Origin: Gaetbulibacter_A aestuarii
GTDB taxonomy: Bacteria > Bacteroidota > Bacteroidia > Flavobacteriales > Flavobacteriaceae
NCBI RefSeq assembly: GCF_039537665.1
Contig: NZ_BAABAY010000006.1
Location: 124,001-188,000, forward strand
Length of the DNA stretch: 64,000 nt
Direction of reading: 5' to 3'
Shown: one piece after another, positions 1 through 8,273 of the stretch
How the letters are laid out: the number at the start of each line of letters is the position of its first letter
Numbering within the stretch: position 1 is the stretch's first letter
Notes under the pieces: generated by a model
The model's input: only the letters and a program-made list of their open reading frames with translations
Told to the model about the DNA's origin: nothing
Database searches by the model: none
Position numbers and translations under genes: made by a program

Positions 1-686
1 GTTCCTACGGCTCTACGACAGATCCTTCTTTTTCATCGATTCGTTTGAGTTTACTGGATCGGGGATTTATTTATGCCATCGCTCATGTTCGTGGTGGTGA
101 ATATTTGGGGCGTCATTGGTATGAAGACGGTAAGCTTTTAATGAAAAAGAATACGTTTACGGATTTTATTGATTGTTCTAAATTCCTCATCGAAAATAAA
201 TACACTTCTGAAAAGCATCTCTATGCCTATGGGGGATCTGCCGGAGGTCTTTTAATGGGTGCAATTGTGAATATGAACCCTGAATTGTATCATGGTGTGT
301 TGGCTGCCGTACCTTTTGTTGATGTGGTAACCACCATGTTGGATGACAGTATACCATTAACCACAGGAGAATACGACGAATGGGGAAATCCTAACAATGA
401 AGCCTATTATTGGTATATGAAGTCTTATTCACCGTATGACAATGTAACTACTCAGGAATACCCGAATATGTTGGTTACTACAGGGTTACATGATTCTCAG
501 GTGCAATATTGGGAACCGGCCAAATGGGTAGCCAAATTAAGGGATTTAAAAACTGATAATAATATTTTATTACTTCATACTGACATGGATTCGGGTCATG
601 GCGGGGCTTCAGGGCGTTTTGAAAGTTTAATAGAAGTAGCTATGGAGTATACCTTTTTATTAGATTTGGAAGGAATTTCATGCTAA
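1..686 (+). CDS. ptrB: Oligopeptidase B, C-terminal part (5' end outside window)
   Basis: This is the 3' end of an S9-family serine peptidase of the oligopeptidase B type, which cleaves short peptides after basic residues. The frame is open from base 3, so the gene starts before the window. The first visible residues, YGSTDPSFSS, belong to the catalytic alpha/beta-hydrolase domain. The whole catalytic triad is visible: the nucleophile serine in GGSAGG (codon at 237), an aspartate in GLHDSQV (codon at 492) and a histidine in DSGHGG (codon at 597). The N-terminal beta-propeller that gates the active site is not in view. Family assignment is firm; the choice of oligopeptidase B over prolyl oligopeptidase rests on the RGGEYLGRHWYEDGK-type segment. 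Confidence 0.9.
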   Translation, partial: SYGSTTDPSFSSIRLSLLDRGFIYAIAHVRGGEYLGRHWYEDGKLLMKKNTFTDFIDCSKFLIENKYTSEKHLYAYGGSAGGLLMGAIVNMNPELYHGVLAAVPFVDVVTTMLDDSIPLTTGEYDEWGNPNNEAYYWYMKSYSPYDNVTTQEYPNMLVTTGLHDSQVQYWEPAKWVAKLRDLKTDNNILLLHTDMDSGHGGASGRFESLIEVAMEYTFLLDLEGISC

Positions 687-701
687 TAAAAAAAATTGTG
701 T

Positions 702-709
702 TATTTTTG
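702..709 (+). promoter_or_regulatory. Putative -7 box for the cysteate-synthase-like gene
   Basis: TATTTTTG matches the Bacteroidetes -7 consensus TAnnTTTG and lies 16 bases after the peptidase stop codon. A start site near 716 would give a leader of about 47 bases before the ATG at 763. No clear TTTG -33 element is present at the usual distance. Confidence 0.4.
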
Positions 710-762
710 TCAGGTTTTAAGACGTATTCTTTATTAGGGAATGCTGCTTTTAAATAGCTTTT

Positions 763-1803
763 ATGAAACACACGAATCAAGTTTTTGATAATGTACTCGA
801 TTTAGTTGGTAATACACCACTTGTAAGATTAAATCGCATTACATCAGAACTCCAAGGGAACTTTTTCGCAAAAGTAGAATCATTCAACCCCGGACAATCG
901 TCCAAAGATCGCATCGCTTTATACATCATAGAACAAGCCGAAAAACAAGGCATCTTGACACCCGGCGACACTATTATTGAAACCACTTCGGGTAACACCG
1001 GTTTCAGTATTGCGATGGTGAGCATCATTAAGGGGTATAAATGTATTCTTGCGGTTAGTTCTAAATCCTCTGCAGATAAGATTGATATGCTAAAGACCAT
1101 GGGAGCCAAGGTGTATGTTTGCCCGGCTCACGTAAGTGCAGACGATCCGCGTTCGTATTATCAAGTGGCAAAACGCCTTCACGAAGAAACTAAAGGTTCA
1201 GTATATATCAATCAATATTTCAATCAATTGAATATTGATGCGCATTATAATAGTACAGGTCCTGAGATCTGGAATCAAACAGAAGGTAAAATTACCCACT
1301 TAGTGGCGTGTAGTGGTACCGGAGGAACCATTTCAGGAACAGCCAAATACTTAAAAGAACAAAATCCCGATATTCAAATTATTGGTGTTGATGCTTTTGG
1401 ATCGGTGATAAAGAAGTATCATGAAACCAGAGAGTTCGACGAAAAGGAAATTTATCCTTACCGTATTGAAGGCTTAGGAAAAAATTTAATTCCTACAGCA
1501 ACTGATTTTGATGTGATAGATGAATTTGTAAAAGTTACGGATGAAGAAAGTGCACACATGGCTCGTGCCATCGCCAAAACAGAAGGTCTTTTTGTGGGCT
1601 ATACTTCAGGTGCTGCCATGCAGGCCATAAAGCAATTAGGTGAGGAAAACCGATTCAAAAAAACAGATCAGGTCGTTATTATTTTCCCAGACCACGGTTC
1701 GCGTTACATGAGTAAAGTTTACAGTGATAAGTGGATGAGCGAACAAGGCTTTTTCGATAGCGTTAATGTTCATACCGCTGAAAAGATACAGTACATTAAG
1801 TAA
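763..1803 (+). CDS. capA: PLP-dependent cystathionine-beta-synthase-like enzyme, probable cysteate synthase
   Basis: This is a fold-type II PLP enzyme of 346 residues, the length of a catalytic core without CBS regulatory domains. The PLP lysine is K48 in NPGQSSKDR, the substrate loop is ETTSGNTG (residues 73-80), and the phosphate-binding loop reads GTGGTISG. Family membership could mean cysteine synthase or cystathionine beta-synthase. The next gene in the same direction is an alpha-oxoamine synthase, and this pairing is the one known for capnine synthesis. There CapA makes L-cysteate from O-phosphoserine and sulfite, and CapB condenses it with a fatty acyl-CoA. The capA name is therefore an inference from family plus context. 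A strong terminator follows the gene. Confidence 0.6.
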   Translation: MKHTNQVFDNVLDLVGNTPLVRLNRITSELQGNFFAKVESFNPGQSSKDRIALYIIEQAEKQGILTPGDTIIETTSGNTGFSIAMVSIIKGYKCILAVSSKSSADKIDMLKTMGAKVYVCPAHVSADDPRSYYQVAKRLHEETKGSVYINQYFNQLNIDAHYNSTGPEIWNQTEGKITHLVACSGTGGTISGTAKYLKEQNPDIQIIGVDAFGSVIKKYHETREFDEKEIYPYRIEGLGKNLIPTATDFDVIDEFVKVTDEESAHMARAIAKTEGLFVGYTSGAAMQAIKQLGEENRFKKTDQVVIIFPDHGSRYMSKVYSDKWMSEQGFFDSVNVHTAEKIQYIK

Positions 1804-1821
1804 AATATACTAAGTCAAACC

Positions 1822-1863
1822 AGAAAAGCGTTTTTGATATTTTATTGAAAACGCTTTTCTTTT
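1822..1863 (+). terminator. Rho-independent terminator
   Basis: A perfect 13-base inverted repeat (arms 1822-1834 and 1848-1860, 13-base loop) is followed by T-rich sequence. It closes the cysteate-synthase-like gene, so the oxoamine synthase downstream probably needs its own promoter or read-through. Confidence 0.85.
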
Positions 1864-1917
1864 GCTTATTTGTTAATAATTGAAGGCCAAAAATTATGGT
1901 CAAATCATAGAAATATT

Positions 1918-1925
1918 TAATTTTG
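1918..1925 (+). promoter_or_regulatory. Putative -7 box for the alpha-oxoamine synthase gene
   Basis: TAATTTTG fits TAnnTTTG and lies between the terminator and the ATG at 2042. It would give a leader of about 110 bases. A weaker AAAATTTG at 2004-2011 is an alternative that would give a leader of about 24 bases. Confidence 0.3.
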
Positions 1926-2041
1926 CACAGCTAATTAGTAACGAACCGTATATAATGTTTAAATTGCATTTTAAAGCGACCATTAACCTATGTGTTTTTT
2001 TGCAAAATTTGTACGGATTTAAATGCATAAGAATTTATTAA

Positions 2042-3301
2042 ATGAAAGATTTATTTGAAAAAATTTATAAAGATAAAGGACCATTAGGAAAATGGGCGTC
2101 TCAAGCTGAGGGCTACTTTGTATTTCCTAAATTGGAAGGTCAGATATCGAATAGAATGAAATTTCAGGGAAAAGAAGTGATTACCTGGAGTATCAATGAT
2201 TATCTGGGACTGGCCAACCATCCTGAAGTTCGAAAAGTAGATGCAGAAGCAGCAGCGCAGTACGGTTCCGCGTATCCTATGGGAGCGCGAATGATGTCCG
2301 GGCACACTGATCTGCACGAAAAACTTCAGAACGAATTAGCGGCCTTTGTTAACAAACAAGCAGCTTATCTTTTAAATTTTGGATACCAGGGTATTTTATC
2401 TACTATCGATGCTTTGGTTGGAAAAGATGATATTATTGTTTACGATGTGGATGCGCATGCCTGCATTATTGATGGTGTACGTCTTCATATGGGAAAACGC
2501 TTTACCTACAAACACAACGATGTTGAGAGCTTAGAGAAAAACCTGGAACGTGCCACAAAAATGGCAGAACAGACCGGAGGCGGGATCCTGGTGATCTCTG
2601 AAGGTGTTTTTGGAATGCGAGGCGAGCAAGGACGTTTAAAAGAAATCGTTGCATTAAAGAAAAAATATAATTTCAGATTTTTAGTTGATGATGCTCACGG
2701 ATTCGGAACCCTTGGAAAAACAGGTGCAGGAACAGGTGAGGAGCAGGGCGTTCAGGATGACATCGATGTGTATTTTGCAACCTTCGCGAAATCGATGGCG
2801 AGTACCGGAGCTTTTATTGCGGGCGATAAAGAAATCATCGACTACTTAAAATATAATCTACGTTCTCAAATGTTTGCCAAGTCATTGCAAATGCAATTGA
2901 CGGCCGGCGCTTTAAAACGTTTGGATATGTTGCGAACCATGCCAGAGTTAAAAGAAAATCTTTGGACTATTGTTAATGCCTTACAGTCCGGGTTAAAGGC
3001 GCGTGGTTTTGATATCGGTACCACACAAAGTTGTGTTACGCCCGTGTATTTAAAAGGAAGTATTCCGGAGGCTATGGCACTTGTACGTGACCTAAGAGAA
3101 AATTACGGAATCTTCTGTTCTATAGTGGTTTATCCTGTAATACCTAAAGGAATGATTTTACTTAGAATGATTCCAACAGCAACGCACACGTTAAAGGATG
3201 TAGAGGAAACTTTAGATGCTTTTGATGCCATTAGAGAGCGTTTAGATAACGGCACTTATAAACGCTTATCTGCCGCAGTTATGGCTGCGATGGGTGAGTA
3301 G
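2042..3301 (+). CDS. capB: Alpha-oxoamine synthase, probable cysteate C-fatty acyltransferase (or serine palmitoyltransferase)
   Basis: This fold-type I PLP enzyme of 419 residues belongs to the family of serine palmitoyltransferase, KBL and BioF, which condense an amino acid with an acyl-CoA and release CO2. The Schiff-base lysine is K250 in ATFAKSMAST, the PLP-stacking histidine is H139 in DVDAHACI, and D216-H219 form the DDAHG motif. There is no bio gene nearby, which argues against BioF. The cysteate-synthase-like gene upstream suggests CapB, the first committed step of sulfonolipid (capnine) synthesis. Sequence alone cannot separate cysteate from serine as the amino substrate. A GNAT-type acyltransferase gene lies immediately downstream on the other strand. 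Confidence 0.65.
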   Translation: MKDLFEKIYKDKGPLGKWASQAEGYFVFPKLEGQISNRMKFQGKEVITWSINDYLGLANHPEVRKVDAEAAAQYGSAYPMGARMMSGHTDLHEKLQNELAAFVNKQAAYLLNFGYQGILSTIDALVGKDDIIVYDVDAHACIIDGVRLHMGKRFTYKHNDVESLEKNLERATKMAEQTGGGILVISEGVFGMRGEQGRLKEIVALKKKYNFRFLVDDAHGFGTLGKTGAGTGEEQGVQDDIDVYFATFAKSMASTGAFIAGDKEIIDYLKYNLRSQMFAKSLQMQLTAGALKRLDMLRTMPELKENLWTIVNALQSGLKARGFDIGTTQSCVTPVYLKGSIPEAMALVRDLRENYGIFCSIVVYPVIPKGMILLRMIPTATHTLKDVEETLDAFDAIRERLDNGTYKRLSAAVMAAMGE

Positions 3302-3323
3302 CTTATTCAAATATTACTTAAAT

Positions 3324-3354
3324 AAAAATCCGATGTTTGATGCATCGGATTTTT
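3324..3354. terminator. Bidirectional terminator between convergent genes
   Basis: A perfect 12-base inverted repeat (3324-3335 and 3343-3354) has A-rich and T-rich flanks, so it can act on both strands. It ends 2 bases from the stop codon of the minus-strand acyltransferase gene. Confidence 0.85.
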
Positions 3355-3355
3355 T

Positions 3356-4477
3356 TTATTTCAGGTCTTTTCGGTATGTTTTTCTACGTTTCGTGATCTT
3401 CGGATCGAAATGCTTCCAAAGATTGTGTATCGCTTCATTATCGTCTAATTCAGGTGTACGAAAACAATTTTCAATTCCCTTCTCCTTGAAGGTTCTATAA
3501 TATTCATCAAAAATAATGGCATGAATACCCTTGTTTTGAAATTCCGGAGTTACACCAATAAGATAAAAAACCACATTTTTACTGTGTTTTTTAGCATGTA
3601 AAAGATGTGTAAATCCGAAAGGAAATAATTTACCTTTCATTTTTTGTAAGGCATCAGCAAAACTAGGCATCACAATGGCAAAGGCGATCATGTTATCATC
3701 GTCATCCATCACGAATTTGATGTATTCTGGATTTATAAAACTGATAAATTTCTTTTTGAAATACGCTTTTTGAATATCGCTGATAGCTACGAATGAGGAC
3801 AATTTTGCGTAAGTTGTGTTAAAGAGATCAAACATTTGATCAACATAAGGCATTACCTCACTGGTTTTTTTAAAATTTAAAGCTCTTAAATTGTACCGGC
3901 GTTTGATCAGGGCTTGCGCTTTCACAAAAAAGTCCGGGTTTACATTACTAAAACTAAATTGACTCTCGATGTAGCCCTTTTCAATGGTCATTCCGTAAGC
4001 TTCGTAATGCTTTTGATAATACGCCGCGTTATACCAGGTAACCATGGTCGATTTACTTTCAAAACCTTCTGTCATCACGCCAACCTTATCTAAATTAGAG
4101 AACCCTACAGGCCCTTCCATGTAATCCAAATTATTAGCTTTTCCAATCGTAGCAACTTCATCCAATAAGGTTTTGGAAACCTCAGGATCATCCACAAAAT
4201 CGAACCAGCCGAAACGCATTTTTTTAAGTTTGGACTCTTTGACCTCAGCCCAATTGATAATGGCAGCAATGCGTCCTACAATTTCCTTTCCTTTGTAAGC
4301 CAGGAACAACCGCGCAGCGGCATCCTCAAACACAGGGTTTTCCTTTTTGTTGAAAGAATTCATCTCCTGACTAATAATCGGGGGTACCCAATACGGATTA
4401 TCCTTGTAGATCTTAAATGGAAATTTCACAAAAGCCTTTAAGTCGGATTTGGACTGTACTTCTTTGAGTGTAATCAT
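3356..4477 (-). CDS. GNAT-like acyltransferase, candidate sphingolipid/sulfonolipid N-acyltransferase
   Basis: This protein of 373 residues has no signal peptide. It resembles large GNAT-fold proteins found widely in Bacteroidetes and Proteobacteria. It starts with a segment containing KDNPYWVPP, has the GRIAAI beta-strand typical of GNAT folds near residue 70, and a GVTPEFQNKGI acetyl/acyl-CoA-type loop near residue 310. Members of this broad group have been linked to bacterial ceramide synthesis. Its position next to an alpha-oxoamine synthase fits a role in N-acylating capnine or sphinganine, but that is inference. It starts 27 bases after the stop of the outer membrane protein gene, so the two are probably co-transcribed. 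Confidence 0.55.
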   Translation of the reverse strand: MITLKEVQSKSDLKAFVKFPFKIYKDNPYWVPPIISQEMNSFNKKENPVFEDAAARLFLAYKGKEIVGRIAAIINWAEVKESKLKKMRFGWFDFVDDPEVSKTLLDEVATIGKANNLDYMEGPVGFSNLDKVGVMTEGFESKSTMVTWYNAAYYQKHYEAYGMTIEKGYIESQFSFSNVNPDFFVKAQALIKRRYNLRALNFKKTSEVMPYVDQMFDLFNTTYAKLSSFVAISDIQKAYFKKKFISFINPEYIKFVMDDDDNMIAFAIVMPSFADALQKMKGKLFPFGFTHLLHAKKHSKNVVFYLIGVTPEFQNKGIHAIIFDEYYRTFKEKGIENCFRTPELDDNEAIHNLWKHFDPKITKRRKTYRKDLK

Positions 4478-4504
4478 ATACTGCTACTAAATTGAACGCT
4501 ATTT

Positions 4505-5506
4505 TTAATTATCGAATTCCTGGACATCACGCTTTTGTTGTAGATGTGGTGGAATTTCATCTGATTTTCTACGTTTATTTCTACGTTTTCTTCGTTTCCC
4601 TTCATCCTGAGCGGAAGTCCCGTTATCAACAACTTTGTCATTATGAAAATCAAAGCGGTAGGACATGCCGAAATTCGCATTAAAAACAGACGGCGTATCT
4701 TTGGTATTGAAGGTTAATGCTGTGTCCAGCTGGAAATCTTTAGTCCATAAAAAGGCGCCACCAACGCGGAACAGGTTATCTGCATAAAAATCACTTTGAA
4801 TACCCTGCGTTTCTCCAAAAATTACCCATTTCGGACTTAAAGCATGCGTTAATGAGATCACATAAGAGAAATCTGATTGATCTGTGCCAATACGCTCTTT
4901 GATAAAATTCATCACTAACACCCAGCCACCGGCAAAATTATGCTGTGTCGCGATCATTACTTTCGGGCTAAAACCTTCGATTCCTGCAGCGGTATATGGA
5001 TTGTCCTTGGTGTCATAATGCGCTCCGGCATAAACAGCAACAGCAGGTATCAACGAACGCCATCTAAAACCATGATTGGCTTTCCAGCTATACAGATTCG
5101 GCTTATTAGCTTCTTCATTTTTATTAGGATCGTAAAGCAAATACTTTGCACCAATAGTAAGCGTTTTAAAATTTCCACGATCGTTTACAGAATTCGGTGT
5201 GGCTTTAAAAACTTTATTATCATTCTGATAGGTGCCTTCAATATTCAGTTCCAATTCCTCAAATAAAAACCCATAACGCGTGGCAAAATCAATTCCAAAG
5301 CCATCAACATCATAGGCAGGGAAGGGGCTACGCTCTTCTTTCACCAGGTAAGGTCCCAATTCGAATTGTAGCACTCCGGTGCCTACAGAAAAAGCGCTTT
5401 TAGAAACACCCGGACGATTGGAATTGATAACATCAGTATATTGAGCCAGCGCGGTGCCGGTCCATAAACTAAAGATTAATATTAAAGTAGATTTTAGTGG
5501 GTTCAT
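4505..5506 (-). CDS. Outer membrane beta-barrel (transporter/phenol-degradation MetA-like) protein
   Basis: The protein has 333 residues with a signal peptide that ends at TALAQ near residue 22, followed by alternating strands with many aromatic residues as in outer membrane barrels. It resembles the family of putative OM channels that includes phenol-degradation MetA proteins. A longer reading frame reaches 5569, but the ATG at 5504-5506 is preferred: it gives a proper signal peptide, and a -7 box covers the upstream start. The C-terminal tail is unusual, a highly basic KRRKRRNKRRK stretch followed by an acidic end, and would lie outside the barrel. Substrate unknown. Confidence 0.65.
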   Translation of the reverse strand: MNPLKSTLILIFSLWTGTALAQYTDVINSNRPGVSKSAFSVGTGVLQFELGPYLVKEERSPFPAYDVDGFGIDFATRYGFLFEELELNIEGTYQNDNKVFKATPNSVNDRGNFKTLTIGAKYLLYDPNKNEEANKPNLYSWKANHGFRWRSLIPAVAVYAGAHYDTKDNPYTAAGIEGFSPKVMIATQHNFAGGWVLVMNFIKERIGTDQSDFSYVISLTHALSPKWVIFGETQGIQSDFYADNLFRVGGAFLWTKDFQLDTALTFNTKDTPSVFNANFGMSYRFDFHNDKVVDNGTSAQDEGKRRKRRNKRRKSDEIPPHLQQKRDVQEFDN

Positions 5507-5566
5507 AACTATTTTATTAAAAGTTATTATCGTGTATTGTGTTGAAGTCTTTAATTCGACATTAGT

Positions 5567-5574
5567 CAAATATA
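5567..5574 (-). promoter_or_regulatory. Putative -7 box for the outer membrane barrel gene
   Basis: On the minus strand this reads TATATTTG. It overlaps the longer possible start at 5569, which supports translation from 5506 with a leader of about 54 bases. Confidence 0.45.
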
Positions 5575-5628
5575 GATATTTTATAGATTTTTTAAGGTTT
5601 TTGAACCAGTTTTAAGGGTATTCTGTTG

Positions 5629-5636
5629 TAAATTTG
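5629..5636 (+). promoter_or_regulatory. Putative -7 box for the DUF4834 gene
   Basis: TAAATTTG lies 17 bases before the ATG. A TTTG at 5600-5603 could be the -33 element, although the 25-base spacer is longer than usual. Confidence 0.4.
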
Positions 5637-5652
5637 TAGAAAATTACATTTT

Positions 5653-5925
5653 ATGCAATATGCATCTGCTACCGGGTTAGTACGCATGATTCTTATTATC
5701 ATGCTGGTTTATTTCGGTATTAAAATATTAAGTCGTTTGTTCGCGCCAGTGCTTATGCGTTTTGTGGCTAAGAAAGCCGAGGAGCAATTTGGTGGCCGAT
5801 ATGAACAGAATCAGCGTGAAGCACCTAAAAAAGAGGGTGAAGTAACCATCGACAAAATGCCGAATCAAAGAAAAGCCTCATCAGACGAGGTTGGCGATTA
5901 CATTGATTATGAAGAAATCGAATAA
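5653..5925 (+). CDS. DUF4834 family small membrane protein
   Basis: This is a 90-residue protein with one hydrophobic segment at about residues 8-30, a basic stretch after it (RFVAKKAEE), and an acidic, proline-containing cytoplasmic-type tail ending in DYIDYEEIE. The arrangement matches DUF4834, a family restricted to Bacteroidetes. It has no known function. It sits 60 bases before the Crp/Fnr regulator gene in the same direction, and no terminator separates them. Confidence 0.7.
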   Translation: MQYASATGLVRMILIIMLVYFGIKILSRLFAPVLMRFVAKKAEEQFGGRYEQNQREAPKKEGEVTIDKMPNQRKASSDEVGDYIDYEEIE

Positions 5926-5985
5926 GATCGGTTTCTTATTCTTTCCTGGTATTCCTAAATATTAGATTATTTTCTATTTTTACGT

Positions 5986-6564
5986 ATGAAGTATCCTGTT
6001 ATCGCGGACCACGTAAGGCGTTATGTTGCGCCAAAAGATTCCGATTTAGAGTTATTACAGTCCCTTTTGAATGAAGTTTCAATGGGTAAAGGCACCTTTT
6101 TACTGCAGCCCGGAACACAGGTTATGCACGAATATTTTGTGGTTGAAGGTTGTTTGAAGGCGTATTACATGGATGAAAAGGGGAGTAGACATATCATACA
6201 ATTTGCGATAGAGGACTGGTGGATTGGTGATTTTGACGCCTATTTTAATGGTAATCCTTCACGATTATACCTGGAGGCTATAGAACCTTCTAGACTCCTT
6301 TCCATCAGCTATGAAAACCTTCAAAAGCTTTATGACGAGGCGCCCATTTTCGAACGCTACTTCCGCATTTTAGTTACAAATGCCTTTATTTCCCAGCGCA
6401 AACGCATCTTATCAACTCTGGAAAAAGATACCAAAGCCCGGTATCTGGAATTTTGTACATCTTACCCAAATATCGAAAATCGTGTTGCTAATTACGACAT
6501 TGCAAATTACCTGGGCGTTTCTCCAGAAAACTTGAGTCGCGTGCGCCGTACGCTAAAAAGTTAA
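5986..6564 (+). CDS. Crp/Fnr family transcriptional regulator
   Basis: The 192-residue protein has a cyclic-nucleotide-binding-type jelly roll at about residues 20-125, a dimerisation helix, and a short winged helix at the C-terminus (YDIANYLGVSPENLSRVRR). The recognition helix carries E181, S184 and R185 in the spacing E-x-x-S-R used by FNR to read TTGAT half-sites. The N-terminal cysteines that hold the iron-sulfur cluster in FNR are missing, so oxygen sensing of that type is unlikely and the signal is unknown. A perfect TTGAT-N4-ATCAA palindrome lies 11 bases after the stop codon, in front of the ene-reductase gene, which suggests a local target. Confidence 0.85.
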   Translation: MKYPVIADHVRRYVAPKDSDLELLQSLLNEVSMGKGTFLLQPGTQVMHEYFVVEGCLKAYYMDEKGSRHIIQFAIEDWWIGDFDAYFNGNPSRLYLEAIEPSRLLSISYENLQKLYDEAPIFERYFRILVTNAFISQRKRILSTLEKDTKARYLEFCTSYPNIENRVANYDIANYLGVSPENLSRVRRTLKS

Positions 6565-6574
6565 ATTTTCTCTA

Positions 6575-6590
6575 ATTGATATACATCAAT
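6575..6590. promoter_or_regulatory. FNR-type palindromic operator
   Basis: ATTGATATACATCAAT is a perfect palindrome apart from its 4-base core and matches the FNR/Dnr consensus TTGATnnnnATCAA exactly. It is intergenic, directly after the Crp/Fnr gene. Its centre is about 43 bases upstream of the start site predicted from the -7-like element at 6612, a position typical of activation. Binding by the adjacent regulator is inferred. Confidence 0.6.
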
Positions 6591-6611
6591 AGAATTCTGC
6601 GTATTGTCTCT

Positions 6612-6619
6612 TACTTTTA
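6612..6619 (+). promoter_or_regulatory. Weak -7-like element for the ene-reductase operon
   Basis: TACTTTTA matches TAnnTTTG at all positions but the last. A weak core promoter downstream of an activator site is what an activator-dependent operon would show. Confidence 0.3.
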
Positions 6620-6699
6620 CGTTAGGAAATTATGAAAAGACCTGAAAAATCAGGTATTTCCACACATACATAAACCTAATAAAATAGAAAGAGAAAAAT

Positions 6700-7806
6700 A
6701 TGAGTAAACAACCTTTATTGACGCCTTATCACAAAAATTTAGACCTTAAAAATCGCGTGGTCATGGCGCCCATGACAAGAAGTAGAGCCGATAACGAAAG
6801 CAAAGTACCAACCGATGAATTACAAGGCATTTATTACGAACAACGCGCTTCCGCAGGATTAATTATTACGGAAGGATCGCAGGTTTCTGAGCGTGCCGTA
6901 GGGTATATCAATACCCCCGGAATTCACACAGAGGCACAGGTAGAAGGCTGGAAGAAGGTCACCAAGCGTGTTCATGATAAAGGCGGAAAGATCTTTATTC
7001 AATTATGGCACGTGGGCCGCATGTCGCATCCCGATTTTCACGATGGGGAATTGCCTTTATCGGCTTCAGATGTAAATCCGAATGCACAGTCGTACACACC
7101 GGAAGGTTTTAAAGATACTGTAGCACCTAAAGCCATGACCAAAGACGAGATCAAAACCACGATAAATGATTTTAGAAATGCCGCGGCCAATGCGGTAAAA
7201 GCAGGTTTTGACGGTGTAGAAATACATTCTTCCAACGGTTATTTATTTCACCAGTTCTTTAATGGAACCTCAAACCACAGGACTGATGAGTACGGTGGCA
7301 GTATAGAAAACCGGGCACGTTTCTTTTTTGAAACCCTCGATGCCATTAAGGAAGTGATTCCTGAAGAAAAGATCGGAGCACGTTTTAATCCGTCGCTGAA
7401 TGGTATTTTTGGAATGACGATGGATGAAGAAACAATTCCGACCTTCGAATACATTATCAAAAAATTAAACGATTATAACCTGGCATACATTCATTTATCA
7501 GAACCGTTTAACGATGTTTCTGATATTCCGTACGCGGTCACCGAGATTGCAAAACATTTCAGACCAATGTACAACGGAACTTTAATGATCAATGCCGGTT
7601 TTGATCAGGAAAAAGGAAATAAAGTGATTGAAGATGGCGATGCCGATTTGGTAGCCTTCGGAAAACCTTTTATTTCAAATCCGGACCTGGTAGAACGTTT
7701 TGAGCATCACTTGGAATTAGCCGATTGGGATGAAGATACCTTCTACACACCGGGTAAAAAAGGATATACAGATTATCCGAAATCAGAAGCTTTGAAAGAG
7801 GCTTAA
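6700..7806 (+). CDS. nemA: Alkene reductase, Old Yellow Enzyme family (NemA-like)
   Basis: This 368-residue FMN-dependent TIM-barrel enzyme reduces activated C=C bonds of electrophiles such as enals, enones, maleimides or nitro-compounds with NAD(P)H. It shows the N-terminal MAPMTRSRA strand, QLWHVGR (residues 101-107), and the block from residue 191 with RTDEYGGSIENRARF. The substrate-binding pair is H176 and N179 in HSSNGYL, where most relatives have HGANGYL; both ligands are kept but the two residues between them differ. It is the first gene of a likely operon with OsmC and a zinc alcohol dehydrogenase, which suggests detoxification of reactive carbonyls and peroxides. An FNR-type palindrome lies upstream. 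Confidence 0.9.
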   Translation: MSKQPLLTPYHKNLDLKNRVVMAPMTRSRADNESKVPTDELQGIYYEQRASAGLIITEGSQVSERAVGYINTPGIHTEAQVEGWKKVTKRVHDKGGKIFIQLWHVGRMSHPDFHDGELPLSASDVNPNAQSYTPEGFKDTVAPKAMTKDEIKTTINDFRNAAANAVKAGFDGVEIHSSNGYLFHQFFNGTSNHRTDEYGGSIENRARFFFETLDAIKEVIPEEKIGARFNPSLNGIFGMTMDEETIPTFEYIIKKLNDYNLAYIHLSEPFNDVSDIPYAVTEIAKHFRPMYNGTLMINAGFDQEKGNKVIEDGDADLVAFGKPFISNPDLVERFEHHLELADWDEDTFYTPGKKGYTDYPKSEALKEA

Positions 7807-7840
7807 CAAACTGAACTATTAACTTTTAAAAATTTAAATA

Positions 7841-8266
7841 ATGAAATTTACAAGAAAAGCAAAAGCCGTATGGAATGGCAGTGGAAAAGATGGAAAAGGC
7901 GCCTTAACTACAGGCAGCAAGGTATTGGAAAATACACAGTACTCCTTTCATACGCGTTTTGAAGACGGGGAGAAGGGCACTAATCCTGAAGAACTGGTGG
8001 GAGCCGCACATGCCGGATGTTTCGCCATGCAATTGAGCTTTTTGCTGAATGAGAATGACTTTACAGCAAATACGTTGGACGTAAATGCCACGGGAACCTT
8101 TGAAGATGGTGCAGTAACCAATATCACGCTTAATCTGAATGGTGATGTACCTGGTATTGATGCAGAACAGTTTCAGCAAATTGCCCAGAAAGCAAAAGAG
8201 GTTTGTCCGATTTCAAAATTATTGAAAGCACAAATCGATTTAAAAATTAATTTAAAAAACGCATAA
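7841..8266 (+). CDS. osmC: OsmC-type hydroperoxide reductase
   Basis: At 141 residues this is the usual length of OsmC, a thiol-dependent peroxidase that prefers organic hydroperoxides. The two redox cysteines are present: C60 in AAHAGCFAM and C122 in KEVCPISK. The TNPEELVGAAHAGC block is characteristic. The gene lies 34 bases after the ene-reductase and 7 bases before the alcohol dehydrogenase, so all three are probably one transcript directed at oxidative and electrophile stress. Confidence 0.92.
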   Translation: MKFTRKAKAVWNGSGKDGKGALTTGSKVLENTQYSFHTRFEDGEKGTNPEELVGAAHAGCFAMQLSFLLNENDFTANTLDVNATGTFEDGAVTNITLNLNGDVPGIDAEQFQQIAQKAKEVCPISKLLKAQIDLKINLKNA

Positions 8267-8273
8267 TAAATAT

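Noticed and set aside
4474..4683. Short open frames of 60-70 codons on both strands over the OM barrel gene end
   Set aside because: They overlap a convincing gene in other frames and show no signal, motif or start context of their own.
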